From Mycobacterium sp. (GTDB lineage Bacteria > Actinomycetota > Actinomycetes > Mycobacteriales > Mycobacteriaceae), in NCBI GenBank assembly GCA_021732005.1, contig JAKFVT010000062.1, forward strand, positions 1 to 64,000: a DNA stretch of 64,000 nt, in the 5' to 3' direction. Shown piece by piece: positions 45,873-54,005 of the stretch. Positions within the stretch are counted from its first letter, which is position 1. Every line of letters begins with the position of its first letter. Under the pieces are notes generated by a model. That model saw only the letters and a program-made list of their open reading frames with translations. It was not told the origin of the DNA and did not search any database. The position numbers and the translations under genes are program-made.

Positions 45873-45879
45873 AACGCGG

Positions 45880-45923
45880 CAACGCCGTAGCGGTGTGACG
45901 AAAATCGCACCGCTACGGCGTTG
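45880..45923. terminator. Terminator hairpin after pks
   Basis: A perfect 16-base stem (45880-45895 with 45908-45923) with a 12-base loop, eight bases after the pks stop and with no T-tract. Confidence 0.78.
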
Positions 45924-46070
45924 TGCCCGCACTTCACGCCACTGCGCATCCGCCCTGTTCAGAGCCTTATGAGCAGCGAGAAGTTTGGAATTGACGAACG
46001 CGGTAATCCCCCAAACCGACCGGTGGGTTGGTTAGTTGGCTGAACTTGCTCACACGCGGTTGATTTCCCA

Positions 46071-46109
46071 TTACCCGTGGGTATAGTAAGCCGTGTTACT
46101 GGTGGGTAA
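46071..46109. promoter_or_regulatory. Two palindromic operators upstream of fadE5
   Basis: TTAC-CCGTGG-GTAT (46071-46084 region) and GTTAC-TGGTGG-GTAAC (46095-46110) follow a TTAC-N6-GTAA pattern, with centres 25 bases apart, 67-105 bases before the fadE5 ATG. Related palindromes occur between fadA2 and fabG4, pointing to a shared regulator of fatty acid genes, possibly the TetR protein encoded at 53334-53954. Confidence 0.55.
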
Positions 46110-46175
46110 CTTAGACAAAAGTACTCAACCACAAAGCCCAAATTCAGATGACATTCTCGCTGAGGAGGAGCCGTC

Positions 46176-48011
46176 ATGAGCCACTACAAGAGCAACGTCC
46201 GCGATCAGGTATTCAACCTGTTCGAGGTCTTCGGTTTCGATAAGGCCCTCGGCGCGGGCGAGTACAGCGACCTCGACGCCGACACCGTGCAGGAGATGCT
46301 CGGTGAGATGGCCCGTCTCGCGGAGGGCCCGCTGGCAGCGTCCTTCACCGACGGGGACCGCAACCCGCCGGTGTTCGACCCCGACACCCACACCGTCACC
46401 CTTCCCGAGTCGTTCAAGAAGTCGGTGAAGGCGTTCATCGACGGCGGCTGGGACAAGGTCGGCCTCGACGAGGACCTCGGCGGCATGCCGATGCCCAAGA
46501 CCCTGGTGTGGGCCCTGCACGAGCACGTGCTTGGCGCCAACCCTGCGGTCTGGATGTACGCCGGCGGTGCCGGTTTCGCCCAGATCGTCTACGACCTCGG
46601 TACCGAGGAACAGAAGAAGTGGGCCATCAAGGCTGCCGAGCGCGGCTGGGGCTCGACCATGGTCCTCACCGAGCCGGACGCCGGCTCGGACGTCGGCGCC
46701 GGCCGCACCAAGGCCGTGCAGCAGGACGACGGCTCGTGGCACATCGACGGTGTGAAGCGATTCATCACCTCCGCCGACTCCGACGACCTCTTCGAGAACA
46801 TCCTGCACCTGGTGCTGGCCCGCCCCGAGGGCGCCGGACCGGGCACCAAGGGCCTGTCGCTGTTCATCGTGCCGAAGTTCCACTTCGACCCCGAGACCGG
46901 CGAACCCGGTGAGCGCAACGGCGTGTTCGTCACCAACGTCGAGCACAAGATGGGCCTGAAGGTCTCGGCCACCTGCGAACTGACCTTCGGCCAGCACGGC
47001 ATCCCGGCCAAGGGCTGGCTCGTCGGCGAGGTCCACGAGGGCATCGCGCAGATGTTCGACGTGATCGAGCAGGCTCGAATGATGGTGGGCACCAAGGCTA
47101 TTGCCACGCTGTCGACGGGATACCTGAACGCCTTGGAGTACGCCAAGGAGCGCGTGCAGGGTGCCGACCTGACCCAGATGACCGACAAGACCGCTCCGCG
47201 CGTGACGATCACCCACCACCCGGACGTCCGTCGCAGCCTGATGACCCAGAAGGCCTACGCCGAGGGTCTGCGGGCGCTGTACCTCTACACATCCACCTAC
47301 CAGGACGCCCCTGTGGCGCAGGCGATTCAGGGTGTCGAGGCCGACCTGGCCGTCAAGGTCAACGATCTGCTGCTGCCGATCGTCAAGGGTGTCGGTTCCG
47401 AGCAGGCCTACGCCAAGCTGACCGAGAGCCTGCAGACCTTCGGTGGCTCCGGCTTCTTGCAGGACTACCCGGTCGAGCAGTACATCCGCGACGCAAAGAT
47501 CGACTCGCTCTACGAGGGCACCACCGCCATCCAGGCGCAGGACTTCTTCTTCCGGAAGATCGTGCGCGACAAGGGTGTTGCGCTGGCGCACGTGGCCGGC
47601 CAGATCGAGGCGTTCATCTCCAACGAGTCGGGCAATGGCCGGCTGAAGTCGGAGCGTGAGTTGCTGGCCAAGGCGCTCGAGGACGTCCAGGCCATGGCCG
47701 CGTCCATGACCGGCTACCTGATGGCCGCGCAAGAGGACTCCGCCAGCATCTACAAGGTGGGGCTGGCCTCGGTCCGCTTCCTGATGAGCGTCGGCGATCT
47801 GGTCATCGGCTGGTTGCTGCAGCGTCAGGCCGCGGTGGCCATCGCGGCGCTCGACGCCGGCGCCAGCGGTGCCGACCGCTCGTTCTACGAGGGCAAGCTC
47901 GCGGTCGCGTCGTTCTTCGCGAAGAACATGCTGCCGCTGCTGACCAGCACTCGCCAGGTGGTCGAGACGCTGGACAACGAGATCATGGAGCTCGACGAAG
48001 CAGCCTTCTGA
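46176..48011 (+). CDS. fadE5: Acyl-CoA dehydrogenase FadE5
   Basis: A 611-residue acyl-CoA dehydrogenase, longer than the usual 380-400 because of an extra C-terminal domain, as in FadE5 (Rv0244c). The sequence begins MSHYKSNVRDQVFNLFEVFG, the FAD/substrate motif VLTEPDAGSDVG is at about residue 165, and the catalytic base in SLYEGTTAIQ is Glu447, the number known for FadE5. FadE5 oxidises acyl-CoAs over a wide chain-length range as the first beta-oxidation step. Strong AGGAGGAG Shine-Dalgarno; two palindromic operators upstream; transcription ends at a UUCG hairpin. Confidence 0.95.
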   Translation: MSHYKSNVRDQVFNLFEVFGFDKALGAGEYSDLDADTVQEMLGEMARLAEGPLAASFTDGDRNPPVFDPDTHTVTLPESFKKSVKAFIDGGWDKVGLDEDLGGMPMPKTLVWALHEHVLGANPAVWMYAGGAGFAQIVYDLGTEEQKKWAIKAAERGWGSTMVLTEPDAGSDVGAGRTKAVQQDDGSWHIDGVKRFITSADSDDLFENILHLVLARPEGAGPGTKGLSLFIVPKFHFDPETGEPGERNGVFVTNVEHKMGLKVSATCELTFGQHGIPAKGWLVGEVHEGIAQMFDVIEQARMMVGTKAIATLSTGYLNALEYAKERVQGADLTQMTDKTAPRVTITHHPDVRRSLMTQKAYAEGLRALYLYTSTYQDAPVAQAIQGVEADLAVKVNDLLLPIVKGVGSEQAYAKLTESLQTFGGSGFLQDYPVEQYIRDAKIDSLYEGTTAIQAQDFFFRKIVRDKGVALAHVAGQIEAFISNESGNGRLKSERELLAKALEDVQAMAASMTGYLMAAQEDSASIYKVGLASVRFLMSVGDLVIGWLLQRQAAVAIAALDAGASGADRSFYEGKLAVASFFAKNMLPLLTSTRQVVETLDNEIMELDEAAF

Positions 48012-48024
48012 GTTATCCACGAAC

Positions 48025-48058
48025 AACGGCTCCGGGACCTTCGGGTCTCGGAGCCGTT
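48025..48058 (+). terminator. UUCG tetraloop terminator after fadE5
   Basis: A 15-base stem (48025-48039 with 48044-48058, one G-T wobble) closed by a TTCG tetraloop with a C-G closing pair, 13 bases after the stop. Only two T residues lie at its 3' side. Confidence 0.8.
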
Positions 48059-48081
48059 GGCGTTTCGATGCCGACCGACCC

Positions 48082-48144
48082 GGCACTTTGGACCCTTTTT
48101 GCCAGCTGAAGGCCGCAGGCGACGGATATCGGGACTTTGGGCCC
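48082..48144. promoter_or_regulatory. Two DosR-like boxes upstream of hydrolase gene
   Basis: GGCACTTTGGACCC (48082-48095) and GGGACTTTGGGCCC (48131-48144) share GG-N-ACTTTGG-N-CCC and resemble the core of the mycobacterial DosR dormancy box (GGGAC-N4-GNCCC). Centres are 49 bases apart; the second lies 35 bases before the ATG at 48179. Hypoxia or nitric oxide induction of the hydrolase is inferred. Confidence 0.5.
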
Positions 48145-48178
48145 TGGCAGTTAGCTGGCGATCCGCTACATTCTAGGA

Positions 48179-49411
48179 ATGGCAGTGCTCGACAGCAACG
48201 ATGCAATTCCCGCGCATCCCGTGCCTACCGGCAAAAAGCCGAATAGCGCAGCGTCGCTGGCGAATATTGTCGCGCCGTTCACCAAAACCGCTGGATACTA
48301 CGCACGGTCGTGGGGCGCATACCTCGACGGCGGTAGTGGCGAGTTGCCCGTCGCGCGCCCGACACTCTCCCTGGCCACCCACGCCCTGCGGGACGAGATC
48401 GTGCTGGTCGGCCTGCGCATGCGTCGTCCGCTCAGCGACGCAGGCGTCTACGACAAGATCAACACCGAAGTCGTCAAAGCCATCGACTTCTACGGCAAGC
48501 AGGGCTGGCTGGCCAGGCCGGAAGGGTTTTTCGCCGCGCCGCCCGCGCCGACCAACGTGTCGATCCGGACGTTCGGCAAGGGCAACCGCAAGCACGAGCG
48601 GATGTCGTTCGACAGCGGCTACACGCCGTACTCCCGGGAACCGGGCCGCCAGCGTTGGCTCAGCTACACCGGCAACCGCCGCGAGTACGCACTGATGCTG
48701 CGCCACAGCGAGCCCCGCCCGTGGCTGGTGTGCATCCACGGCACCGAGATGGGTCGCGTGAACCTGGACCTCACGTTGTTCCGGGCGTGGCACCTGCACG
48801 AGGCATTCGGCCTCAACGTGATCCTGCCGGTGCTGCCGATGCACGGCCCGCGCGCCAAAGGTCTGCCCAAGGGTGCGGTGTTCCCGGGCGAGGACGTGAT
48901 GGACGACGTCCACGCCACCGCGCAGGCGGTGTGGGACGTTCGCCGGGTCCTGGCCTGGATCAGGTCGCAGCAACCCGACGCGCGGATCGGGGTGAACGGC
49001 ATCTCGCTGGGCGGCTACATCGCCGCCCTGGTCGCCAGCCTGGACGAGGACCTGACGTGTGCCATCCTCGGCGTGCCGCCGGCCAACCTGGTATCGATCC
49101 TGGGCCGGCACGCCGGACTGAGCCTCGACGATCCGCGGCACCGGACCCTGGAGCTGGCAGCGCCGATCGGAGACATGATCTCGCCGCTGTCGCTGCAACC
49201 GAAGGTCGCGCCCGAGGGCCGGTTCATCTACGCCGGCGTCGCCGACCGGATCGTGCACCCGCGCGAGCAGGTGCTGGGATTGTGGGAGCACTGGGGACGG
49301 CCGGACATCGGCTGGTATCGCGGCGGGCATACCGGGTTCTTCCAAGCCCGTCCGGTCCAGCAGTTTGTGGACGCCGCACTTGTGCAGTCGGGGCTCGTAG
49401 ACCGGGGCTAG
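48179..49411 (+). CDS. Alpha/beta hydrolase (possible lipase/esterase)
   Basis: A 410-residue alpha/beta hydrolase. The oxyanion segment WLVCIHGTEMGRV, the nucleophile elbow NGISLGGY (GxSxG), a late acidic residue in GVADRIVHPREQ and the histidine in YRGGHTGFF make up a complete catalytic triad. An N-terminal extension of about 150 residues precedes the fold; no signal peptide is evident. Its place between fadE5 and fadA2, genes usually adjacent in M. tuberculosis, and the two DosR-like boxes upstream suggest a hypoxia-linked ester hydrolase feeding beta-oxidation. The substrate is unknown. Confidence 0.87.
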   Translation: MAVLDSNDAIPAHPVPTGKKPNSAASLANIVAPFTKTAGYYARSWGAYLDGGSGELPVARPTLSLATHALRDEIVLVGLRMRRPLSDAGVYDKINTEVVKAIDFYGKQGWLARPEGFFAAPPAPTNVSIRTFGKGNRKHERMSFDSGYTPYSREPGRQRWLSYTGNRREYALMLRHSEPRPWLVCIHGTEMGRVNLDLTLFRAWHLHEAFGLNVILPVLPMHGPRAKGLPKGAVFPGEDVMDDVHATAQAVWDVRRVLAWIRSQQPDARIGVNGISLGGYIAALVASLDEDLTCAILGVPPANLVSILGRHAGLSLDDPRHRTLELAAPIGDMISPLSLQPKVAPEGRFIYAGVADRIVHPREQVLGLWEHWGRPDIGWYRGGHTGFFQARPVQQFVDAALVQSGLVDRG

Positions 49412-49448
49412 CGGAGAGACTTCTCCAGCGAAAGCAGATCCTCATAGA

Positions 49449-49485
49449 GACCGCCGCTGGAATCCCCTCTTGTCCAGCGGCGGTC
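49449..49485. terminator. Terminator hairpin after hydrolase gene
   Basis: A perfect 13-base stem (49449-49461 with 49473-49485) with an 11-base loop, followed by CTTTGTT. Confidence 0.75.
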
Positions 49486-49524
49486 CTTTGTTCGCGTCAA
49501 TAGGACACAAACAAAGAGGATGCC

Positions 49525-49564
49525 CCGTGTTGCCGTCGGGTCGGGGGGTCAGACGGCAACACGG
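49525..49564. terminator. Second hairpin in convergent spacer
   Basis: A perfect 13-base stem (49525-49537 with 49552-49564) with a 14-base loop lies between the convergent hydrolase and fadA2 genes. A further CGGGTT/AACCCG stem and two T-tracts (49618-49633) follow, giving a stack of stop signals. Confidence 0.6.
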
Positions 49565-49633
49565 AGCTATCCAATACATCTGTAGCCCGTACGGGTTCGT
49601 TACAAACCCGCGGAAACTTTTTTTGATTTTTTT

Positions 49634-50938
49634 CTACGCCTCGAGAATCGCGGTCACGCCCTGGCCGCCAGCTGCACAAATGGAGATCAGGCCGCGCACC
49701 GGCTGACCCGTCTCCCTGTGCTTTTCCGCCAGCTGTTTCGCCAGCTGAGCCACGATCCGGCCGCCGGTCGCGGCGAACGGATGACCGGCCGCGAGCGAGG
49801 AGCCGTTGACGTTGAGCTTGGAGCGGTCGATGCCGCCCAGTGCACTATCCAAGCCGAGCCGCTCCTTGCAGTACTCCTCGGATTCCCACGCTTGCAGGTG
49901 AGCCAGCACCACCGACGCGAACGCCTCGTGGATCTCATAGAAGTCGAAATCCTGCAAGGTCAGACCGTTGCGGGCCAGCAGGCGGGGCACCGCGTACGTG
50001 GGTGCCATCAGCAGGCCGTCGGCACCGTTGACGTAGTCGACCGCGGCGGTCTCGGAGTCGACGAAGTAGGCCAACGGAGTCAGCGAATGTGACGTCGCCC
50101 ACTCATCGCTGGCGAGCAGTACCACCGAGGCGCCGTCGGTGAGCGGAGTCGAGTTGCCCGCCGTCATCGTCGCGTCGCCGTTGCGCACGCCGAACACCGG
50201 CTTGAGCTTGGCCAGCTTCTCGGCGCTGGAGTCGGCCCGCAGGTTGTTGTCCCGGTACAGCCCGAGGAAGGGGCTGACGAGGTCGTCGAAGAAGCCTGCG
50301 TCGTAGGCGGCGGCCATGTTGCGGTGGCTGGCGGCGGCCAGCTCGTCCTGGTCGACGCGCTTGATCCCCATCTGCTTGGCGGTGATCGCGGCGTGGTCGC
50401 CCATCGACAGGCCGGTGCGCGGCTCGCCGTTGGTCGGGATCTCGATGCCGAGGGAGGCGGGCAGCTTGCCGACCAGCTTGAGCCGGTCCACGTTCGACTT
50501 GGAGCGGCGCAGATTGAGCAGGGTGCGACGGAGTTCGTCGCCGAGGCCGATCGGGGCGTCGGAGGTGGTGTCCACCCCGCCCGCGGCCGCGGCCTCGTAG
50601 CGCCCGGCGGCGATTCCGTCCGCGGCGGCGATGGCGGCCTGCAGCCCGGTGCCGCAGGCCTGCTGCAGATCGATCGCCGGGGTGTACGGCGAGAGTTGGC
50701 TGCCGAGCACGCTCTCACGCATCAGGTTGAAGTCGCGGCTGTGCTTGAGCACCGCGCCGCCGATCACCGCGCCGAGCTGTTCGCCGGCCAGGCCGAAACG
50801 GTCCACCAGGCCGCCGAGGGCAGCGGTGAACATGTCCTGATTGGATGCCTGCGCGTAGGCGCCGTCGGAGCGCGCGAACGGAATGCGGTTGCCGCCGATC
50901 ACGGCGACCCGGCGGCTGTTTCTAGTGGTAGAGGCCAC
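49634..50938 (-). CDS. fadA2: Acetyl-CoA acetyltransferase / thiolase FadA2
   Basis: A 434-residue thiolase. The acylation cysteine is in LQQACGTGLQ, the catalytic His region reads NGSSLAAGHPFAATGGR and the second cysteine is in ICAAGGQGV. It cleaves 3-oxoacyl-CoA with CoA in beta-oxidation (or condenses in reverse). GTG 50938 (VASTTRNSRRVAVIGGN) has GGGGAGA upstream and matches the expected thiolase start; a longer frame reaches into the operator region and is rejected. It is divergent from fabG4, as Rv0243 is from Rv0242c. Confidence 0.93.
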   Translation of the reverse strand: MASTTRNSRRVAVIGGNRIPFARSDGAYAQASNQDMFTAALGGLVDRFGLAGEQLGAVIGGAVLKHSRDFNLMRESVLGSQLSPYTPAIDLQQACGTGLQAAIAAADGIAAGRYEAAAAGGVDTTSDAPIGLGDELRRTLLNLRRSKSNVDRLKLVGKLPASLGIEIPTNGEPRTGLSMGDHAAITAKQMGIKRVDQDELAAASHRNMAAAYDAGFFDDLVSPFLGLYRDNNLRADSSAEKLAKLKPVFGVRNGDATMTAGNSTPLTDGASVVLLASDEWATSHSLTPLAYFVDSETAAVDYVNGADGLLMAPTYAVPRLLARNGLTLQDFDFYEIHEAFASVVLAHLQAWESEEYCKERLGLDSALGGIDRSKLNVNGSSLAAGHPFAATGGRIVAQLAKQLAEKHRETGQPVRGLISICAAGGQGVTAILEA

Positions 50939-50973
50939 GTCAATCTCCCCTTTGGGTTCGGTTTGAGAGGGGG

Positions 50974-51015
50974 TATACCCACCCATACTACGCACGGTCC
51001 TTACTCTGGAGTAAG
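50974..51015. promoter_or_regulatory. Two operators in fadA2-fabG4 divergent promoter
   Basis: CTTACTC-TG-GAGTAAG is a perfect palindrome at 51000-51015, and GTATACCCACCCATAC-like sequence at 50974-50988 is the reverse-strand relative of the fadE5 sites (GTAT-GGGTGG-GTAT). Both fit the TTAC-N6-GTAA-like pattern. They sit where a regulator could control fadA2 and fabG4-htdX together. Confidence 0.55.
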
Positions 51016-51058
51016 TTCGTTCCCGGTCCACCCGCATCGCAACTCGAAAGGCATGTTC

Positions 51059-52423
51059 GTGGCTTCCGACCTCTTCTCGCAGATCGTCAACTCAGCGCCG
51101 GGCTCCCTGCTGGCCAAGCAGCTCGGCATTCCGCAGCCGGAGACGCTGCGCCGCTACAAAGCCGGCGAGCCGCCGCTGGCCGGCTCGCTGTTGATCGGTG
51201 GCGAGGGCCGCGTGGTCGAGCCGCTGCGCGCGGCGCTGGCCGAGGACTACGACGTGGTCGCCGACAACCTCGGTGGCCGCTGGGCCGACTCGTTCGGCGG
51301 ACTGGTCTTCGACGCCACCGGCATCACCGAGCCGGTCGGTCTGCGCGGTCTCTACGAGTTCTTCACCCCGCTGCTGCGCAACCTCGGTCCGTCGGGTCGC
51401 ATCGTCGTGATCGGCACCACGCCCGACGAGGCGGGCAGCGCCAACGAGCGCATCGCCCAGCGCGCCCTCGAAGGATTCACCCGCTCCCTGGGCAAGGAGG
51501 TGCGCCACGGGGCCACCGTCTCGCTCGTCTACCTGTCCCCGGCGGCGAAACCCGCCGCGACAGGACTGGAGTCGACGCTGCGATTCCTGCTGTCGGGTAA
51601 GTCGGCCTACGTCGACGGGCAGGTCTTCTATGTGGGCGCAGAAGATTCCACCCCGCCCGCCGATTGGGACAAGCCGCTGGACGGCAAGGTCGCGATCGTC
51701 ACCGGCGCGGCCCGCGGCATCGGCGCCACGATCGCCGAGGTGTTCGCGCGTGACGGCGCCAAGGTCGTCGCGATCGACGTCGAGAGTGCGCGTGATGCGT
51801 TGAGCGAAACCGCTGTGAAGGTCGGTGGCACCGCCCTGCCGCTGGATGTCACCGCCGAGGATGCGGTGGACAAGATCACCGAACATCTGCGCGAGCACTA
51901 CTCCGAGCACAACGGGGGCCGTGCCGACATCCTGGTCAACAACGCGGGCATCACCCGCGACAAGCTGCTGGCGAACATGGACGATGCCCGCTGGGACGCC
52001 GTGGTCGCGGTGAATCTGCTTGCACCGCAACGCCTTACTGAAGGCTTGATCGAGAACGGCAGCATCGGTGAGGGTGGACGCATCATCGGGCTGTCCTCGA
52101 TGGCCGGGATCGCAGGCAACCGCGGCCAGACCAACTACGCGGCCACCAAGGCCGGCATGATCGGCCTCACCGAGGCGCTGGCGCCGTCACTGGCGGATAA
52201 GGGCATCACGATCAACGCCGTCGCACCCGGATTCATCGAGACCGCGATGACCGACGCGATCCCGCTGGCCACCCGTGAGGTGGGCCGCCGGCTGAACTCC
52301 CTGTATCAGGGCGGCAAGCCGGTCGACGTCGCCGAGACCATCGCCTACTTCGCCAGCCCCGCGTCGAATGCCGTGACCGGCAATACGATCCGAGTCTGCG
52401 GCCAGGCCATGCTGGGAGCTTAA
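51059..52423 (+). CDS. fabG4: 3-oxoacyl-ACP/CoA reductase FabG4
   Basis: A 454-residue high-molecular-weight FabG, the same length as FabG4 (Rv0242c). The N-terminal domain (about 1-200) is a flavodoxin-like, cofactor-poor Rossmann domain; the C-terminal SDR domain has TGAARGIGATIAE, NNAGITRDKLL, the catalytic SSMAGIAGNRGQTNYAATKAG (Ser, Tyr, Lys) and PGFIET. It reduces 3-oxoacyl thioesters with NADH. GTG 51059 (VASDLFSQIVNS) fits the Shine-Dalgarno spacing; ATG 51053, two codons earlier, is possible. htdX follows after one base. Confidence 0.94.
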   Translation: MASDLFSQIVNSAPGSLLAKQLGIPQPETLRRYKAGEPPLAGSLLIGGEGRVVEPLRAALAEDYDVVADNLGGRWADSFGGLVFDATGITEPVGLRGLYEFFTPLLRNLGPSGRIVVIGTTPDEAGSANERIAQRALEGFTRSLGKEVRHGATVSLVYLSPAAKPAATGLESTLRFLLSGKSAYVDGQVFYVGAEDSTPPADWDKPLDGKVAIVTGAARGIGATIAEVFARDGAKVVAIDVESARDALSETAVKVGGTALPLDVTAEDAVDKITEHLREHYSEHNGGRADILVNNAGITRDKLLANMDDARWDAVVAVNLLAPQRLTEGLIENGSIGEGGRIIGLSSMAGIAGNRGQTNYAATKAGMIGLTEALAPSLADKGITINAVAPGFIETAMTDAIPLATREVGRRLNSLYQGGKPVDVAETIAYFASPASNAVTGNTIRVCGQAMLGA

Positions 52424-52424
52424 G

Positions 52425-53279
52425 GTGACAACCATGACCGAACAGCCGAGCGGACTGCGCAACATGCTGCGCGCCGCGGCGGGCTCGCTGCCGTTCATCC
52501 CGCGCAGCGATCACCTGCCCAACCGCACCCTGACGGTCGATGAACTGGCCATCGATCCGTCCAACGTCGCCGACTACGCGGCGGTCACCGGCCTGCGCTT
52601 CGGCGACACCGTGCCGCTGACCTATCCGTTCGTGCTGACGTTTCCCACCGTGATGGCGCTGATCACCGGTTTCGACTTCCCGTTCGCCGCCATGGGTGCG
52701 GTCCACGTGGAGAACGAGATCACCCGGTACCGCCCGATCGCGGTCACCGACACCGTCAAGCTCAAGGTGCATGCCGGGAACCTTCGGGAGCATCGCAAGG
52801 GCCTGCTGGTCGACGTGATCGCCGACATACACGTGGGCAACGAGCATGCCTGGCATCAGGTCACGACGTTCCTGCACCAGCAGCGCACCAGCCTGTCCGG
52901 TGGGCCCAAGCCCGAGCCACCCAAGCGACCGAAGCTGCCGCCGCCCAATGCGATCCTGCGGATCAGCCCCGCCCAGATCCGGCGCTACGCGTCAATCGGC
53001 GGGGACCACAATCCAATCCACACCACGTCGGTCGGCGCCAAGCTGTTCGGCTTCCCCACCGTCATCGCACACGGAATGTTCAGTGCGGCAGCCGTTTTGG
53101 CAAATATCGAGGCGCAGATTCCCGATGCGGTCCGCTACTCGGTGAAGTTCGGCAAGCCGGTCATCCTGCCGGCCACCGCCGGTCTCTACGTCGACCGGGT
53201 TACCGACGGCTGGGACATCTCGATGCGCAACCTGAGCAAGGGCTACCCGCATCTCACCGGAACGGTTCGCGGGCTCTAG
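52425..53279 (+). CDS. htdX: 3-hydroxyacyl-thioester dehydratase HtdX
   Basis: A 284-residue double-hotdog MaoC-type (R)-specific hydratase/dehydratase, close in length to HtdX (Rv0241c, 280). The second hotdog carries the catalytic Asp/His in YASIGGDHNPIH; the first half is the degenerate hotdog. It interconverts 3-hydroxyacyl and trans-2-enoyl thioesters, paired with FabG4. GTG 52425 is one base after the fabG4 stop; an in-frame ATG lies three codons later. Confidence 0.93.
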   Translation: MTTMTEQPSGLRNMLRAAAGSLPFIPRSDHLPNRTLTVDELAIDPSNVADYAAVTGLRFGDTVPLTYPFVLTFPTVMALITGFDFPFAAMGAVHVENEITRYRPIAVTDTVKLKVHAGNLREHRKGLLVDVIADIHVGNEHAWHQVTTFLHQQRTSLSGGPKPEPPKRPKLPPPNAILRISPAQIRRYASIGGDHNPIHTTSVGAKLFGFPTVIAHGMFSAAAVLANIEAQIPDAVRYSVKFGKPVILPATAGLYVDRVTDGWDISMRNLSKGYPHLTGTVRGL

Positions 53280-53330
53280 CGATTTCGGCGCGTTTTCGTT
53301 CGCTCAGCGGCGGTTTGCGCGCCGAAATCG
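53280..53330. terminator. Bidirectional terminator hairpin after htdX
   Basis: A perfect 13-base stem (53280-53292 with 53318-53330) with a 25-base loop fills the gap between convergent htdX and the TetR gene. Confidence 0.72.
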
Positions 53331-53333
53331 CAG

Positions 53334-53954
53334 TCAGGAAGTAGCGGGTGCGGTCTCTTTGTCGACAGGCGCGCCCTTGAGGCCGCGCCAGAACAGGTTG
53401 ATCAGCATGTCGGCGGCCTCGTCGACATCGGCGTCGCCCGCGCTGACGCGAGCCGCGACCGCCTCGCCGGCACCCACCAGAGCGACCGCCATCATGTGGA
53501 AATCGGTGCCGGGCTCAGGGTGTCGAGTGCCGGCCTCCAGCAGTCGGGCCACCATGTCGATGATCTTCTCGCGGCCCTCGCGGACGGTGTGCGCGAACGC
53601 CTGAGAGCTGGTCGCCTGGGTGTAGAGCACGATCCAGGAGGCCCGGTTGGCATCGATGTACCGCAGCACCGAGAGAATCACGCTGCGCAACAGGTCATGT
53701 GGGCTCTGCTTGAGGTCGATGTCCTCACGCACCGCTTCGATGAAGCGGCTCAGTTCCCGGGCCAGGCAGGCCCCGAACAGTTCTTCCTTGGAGCCGTAGT
53801 ACAGATACAGCATCGGCTTGGAGATCTGCGCCTCACCGGCGATGACATCCATCGACGTCTCGTGATAGCCGTTGACCGAGAACATCTGTACAGCGGCGTC
53901 GAGCATCTGCTGCTCCCGCACGGCACGGGGCAACCGCTTGGTGCCACCCGCCAT
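53334..53954 (-). CDS. TetR-family regulator (Rv0238-like)
   Basis: A 206-residue TetR regulator: VREQQMLDAAVQMFSVNGYHETSMDVIAGEAQISKPMLYLYYGSKEELF is the N-terminal HTH, followed by a helical ligand domain. It sits beside the fabG4-htdX operon, as Rv0238 does in M. tuberculosis. It is the nearest candidate to bind the TTAC-N6-GTAA-like palindromes before fadE5 and between fadA2 and fabG4, but no such site was found before its own start. The ligand may be an acyl-CoA; this is inference. Confidence 0.9.
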   Translation of the reverse strand: MAGGTKRLPRAVREQQMLDAAVQMFSVNGYHETSMDVIAGEAQISKPMLYLYYGSKEELFGACLARELSRFIEAVREDIDLKQSPHDLLRSVILSVLRYIDANRASWIVLYTQATSSQAFAHTVREGREKIIDMVARLLEAGTRHPEPGTDFHMMAVALVGAGEAVAARVSAGDADVDEAADMLINLFWRGLKGAPVDKETAPATS

Positions 53955-54005
53955 ATCACCGCCTTCCGCCAGACCCCCGCGTCGCTGAGTCCGTGATCTC
54001 CCAGG

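Larger units (their letters stand above)
45873..46175. promoter_or_regulatory. Spacer between pks and fadE5
   Basis: A 303-base non-coding stretch. It contains the pks terminator hairpin (45880-45923) and, in its AT-richer right half, the fadE5 promoter with two TTAC-N6-GTAA-like palindromes. A GCTGAGGAGGAG Shine-Dalgarno precedes the fadE5 ATG. No gene is apparent. Confidence 0.6.

Noticed and set aside
50939..51037. Upstream extension of fadA2 to an ATG at 51037 or 50986
   Set aside because: It would run through the operator palindromes and add residues not typical of thiolases; GTG 50938 has a good Shine-Dalgarno.
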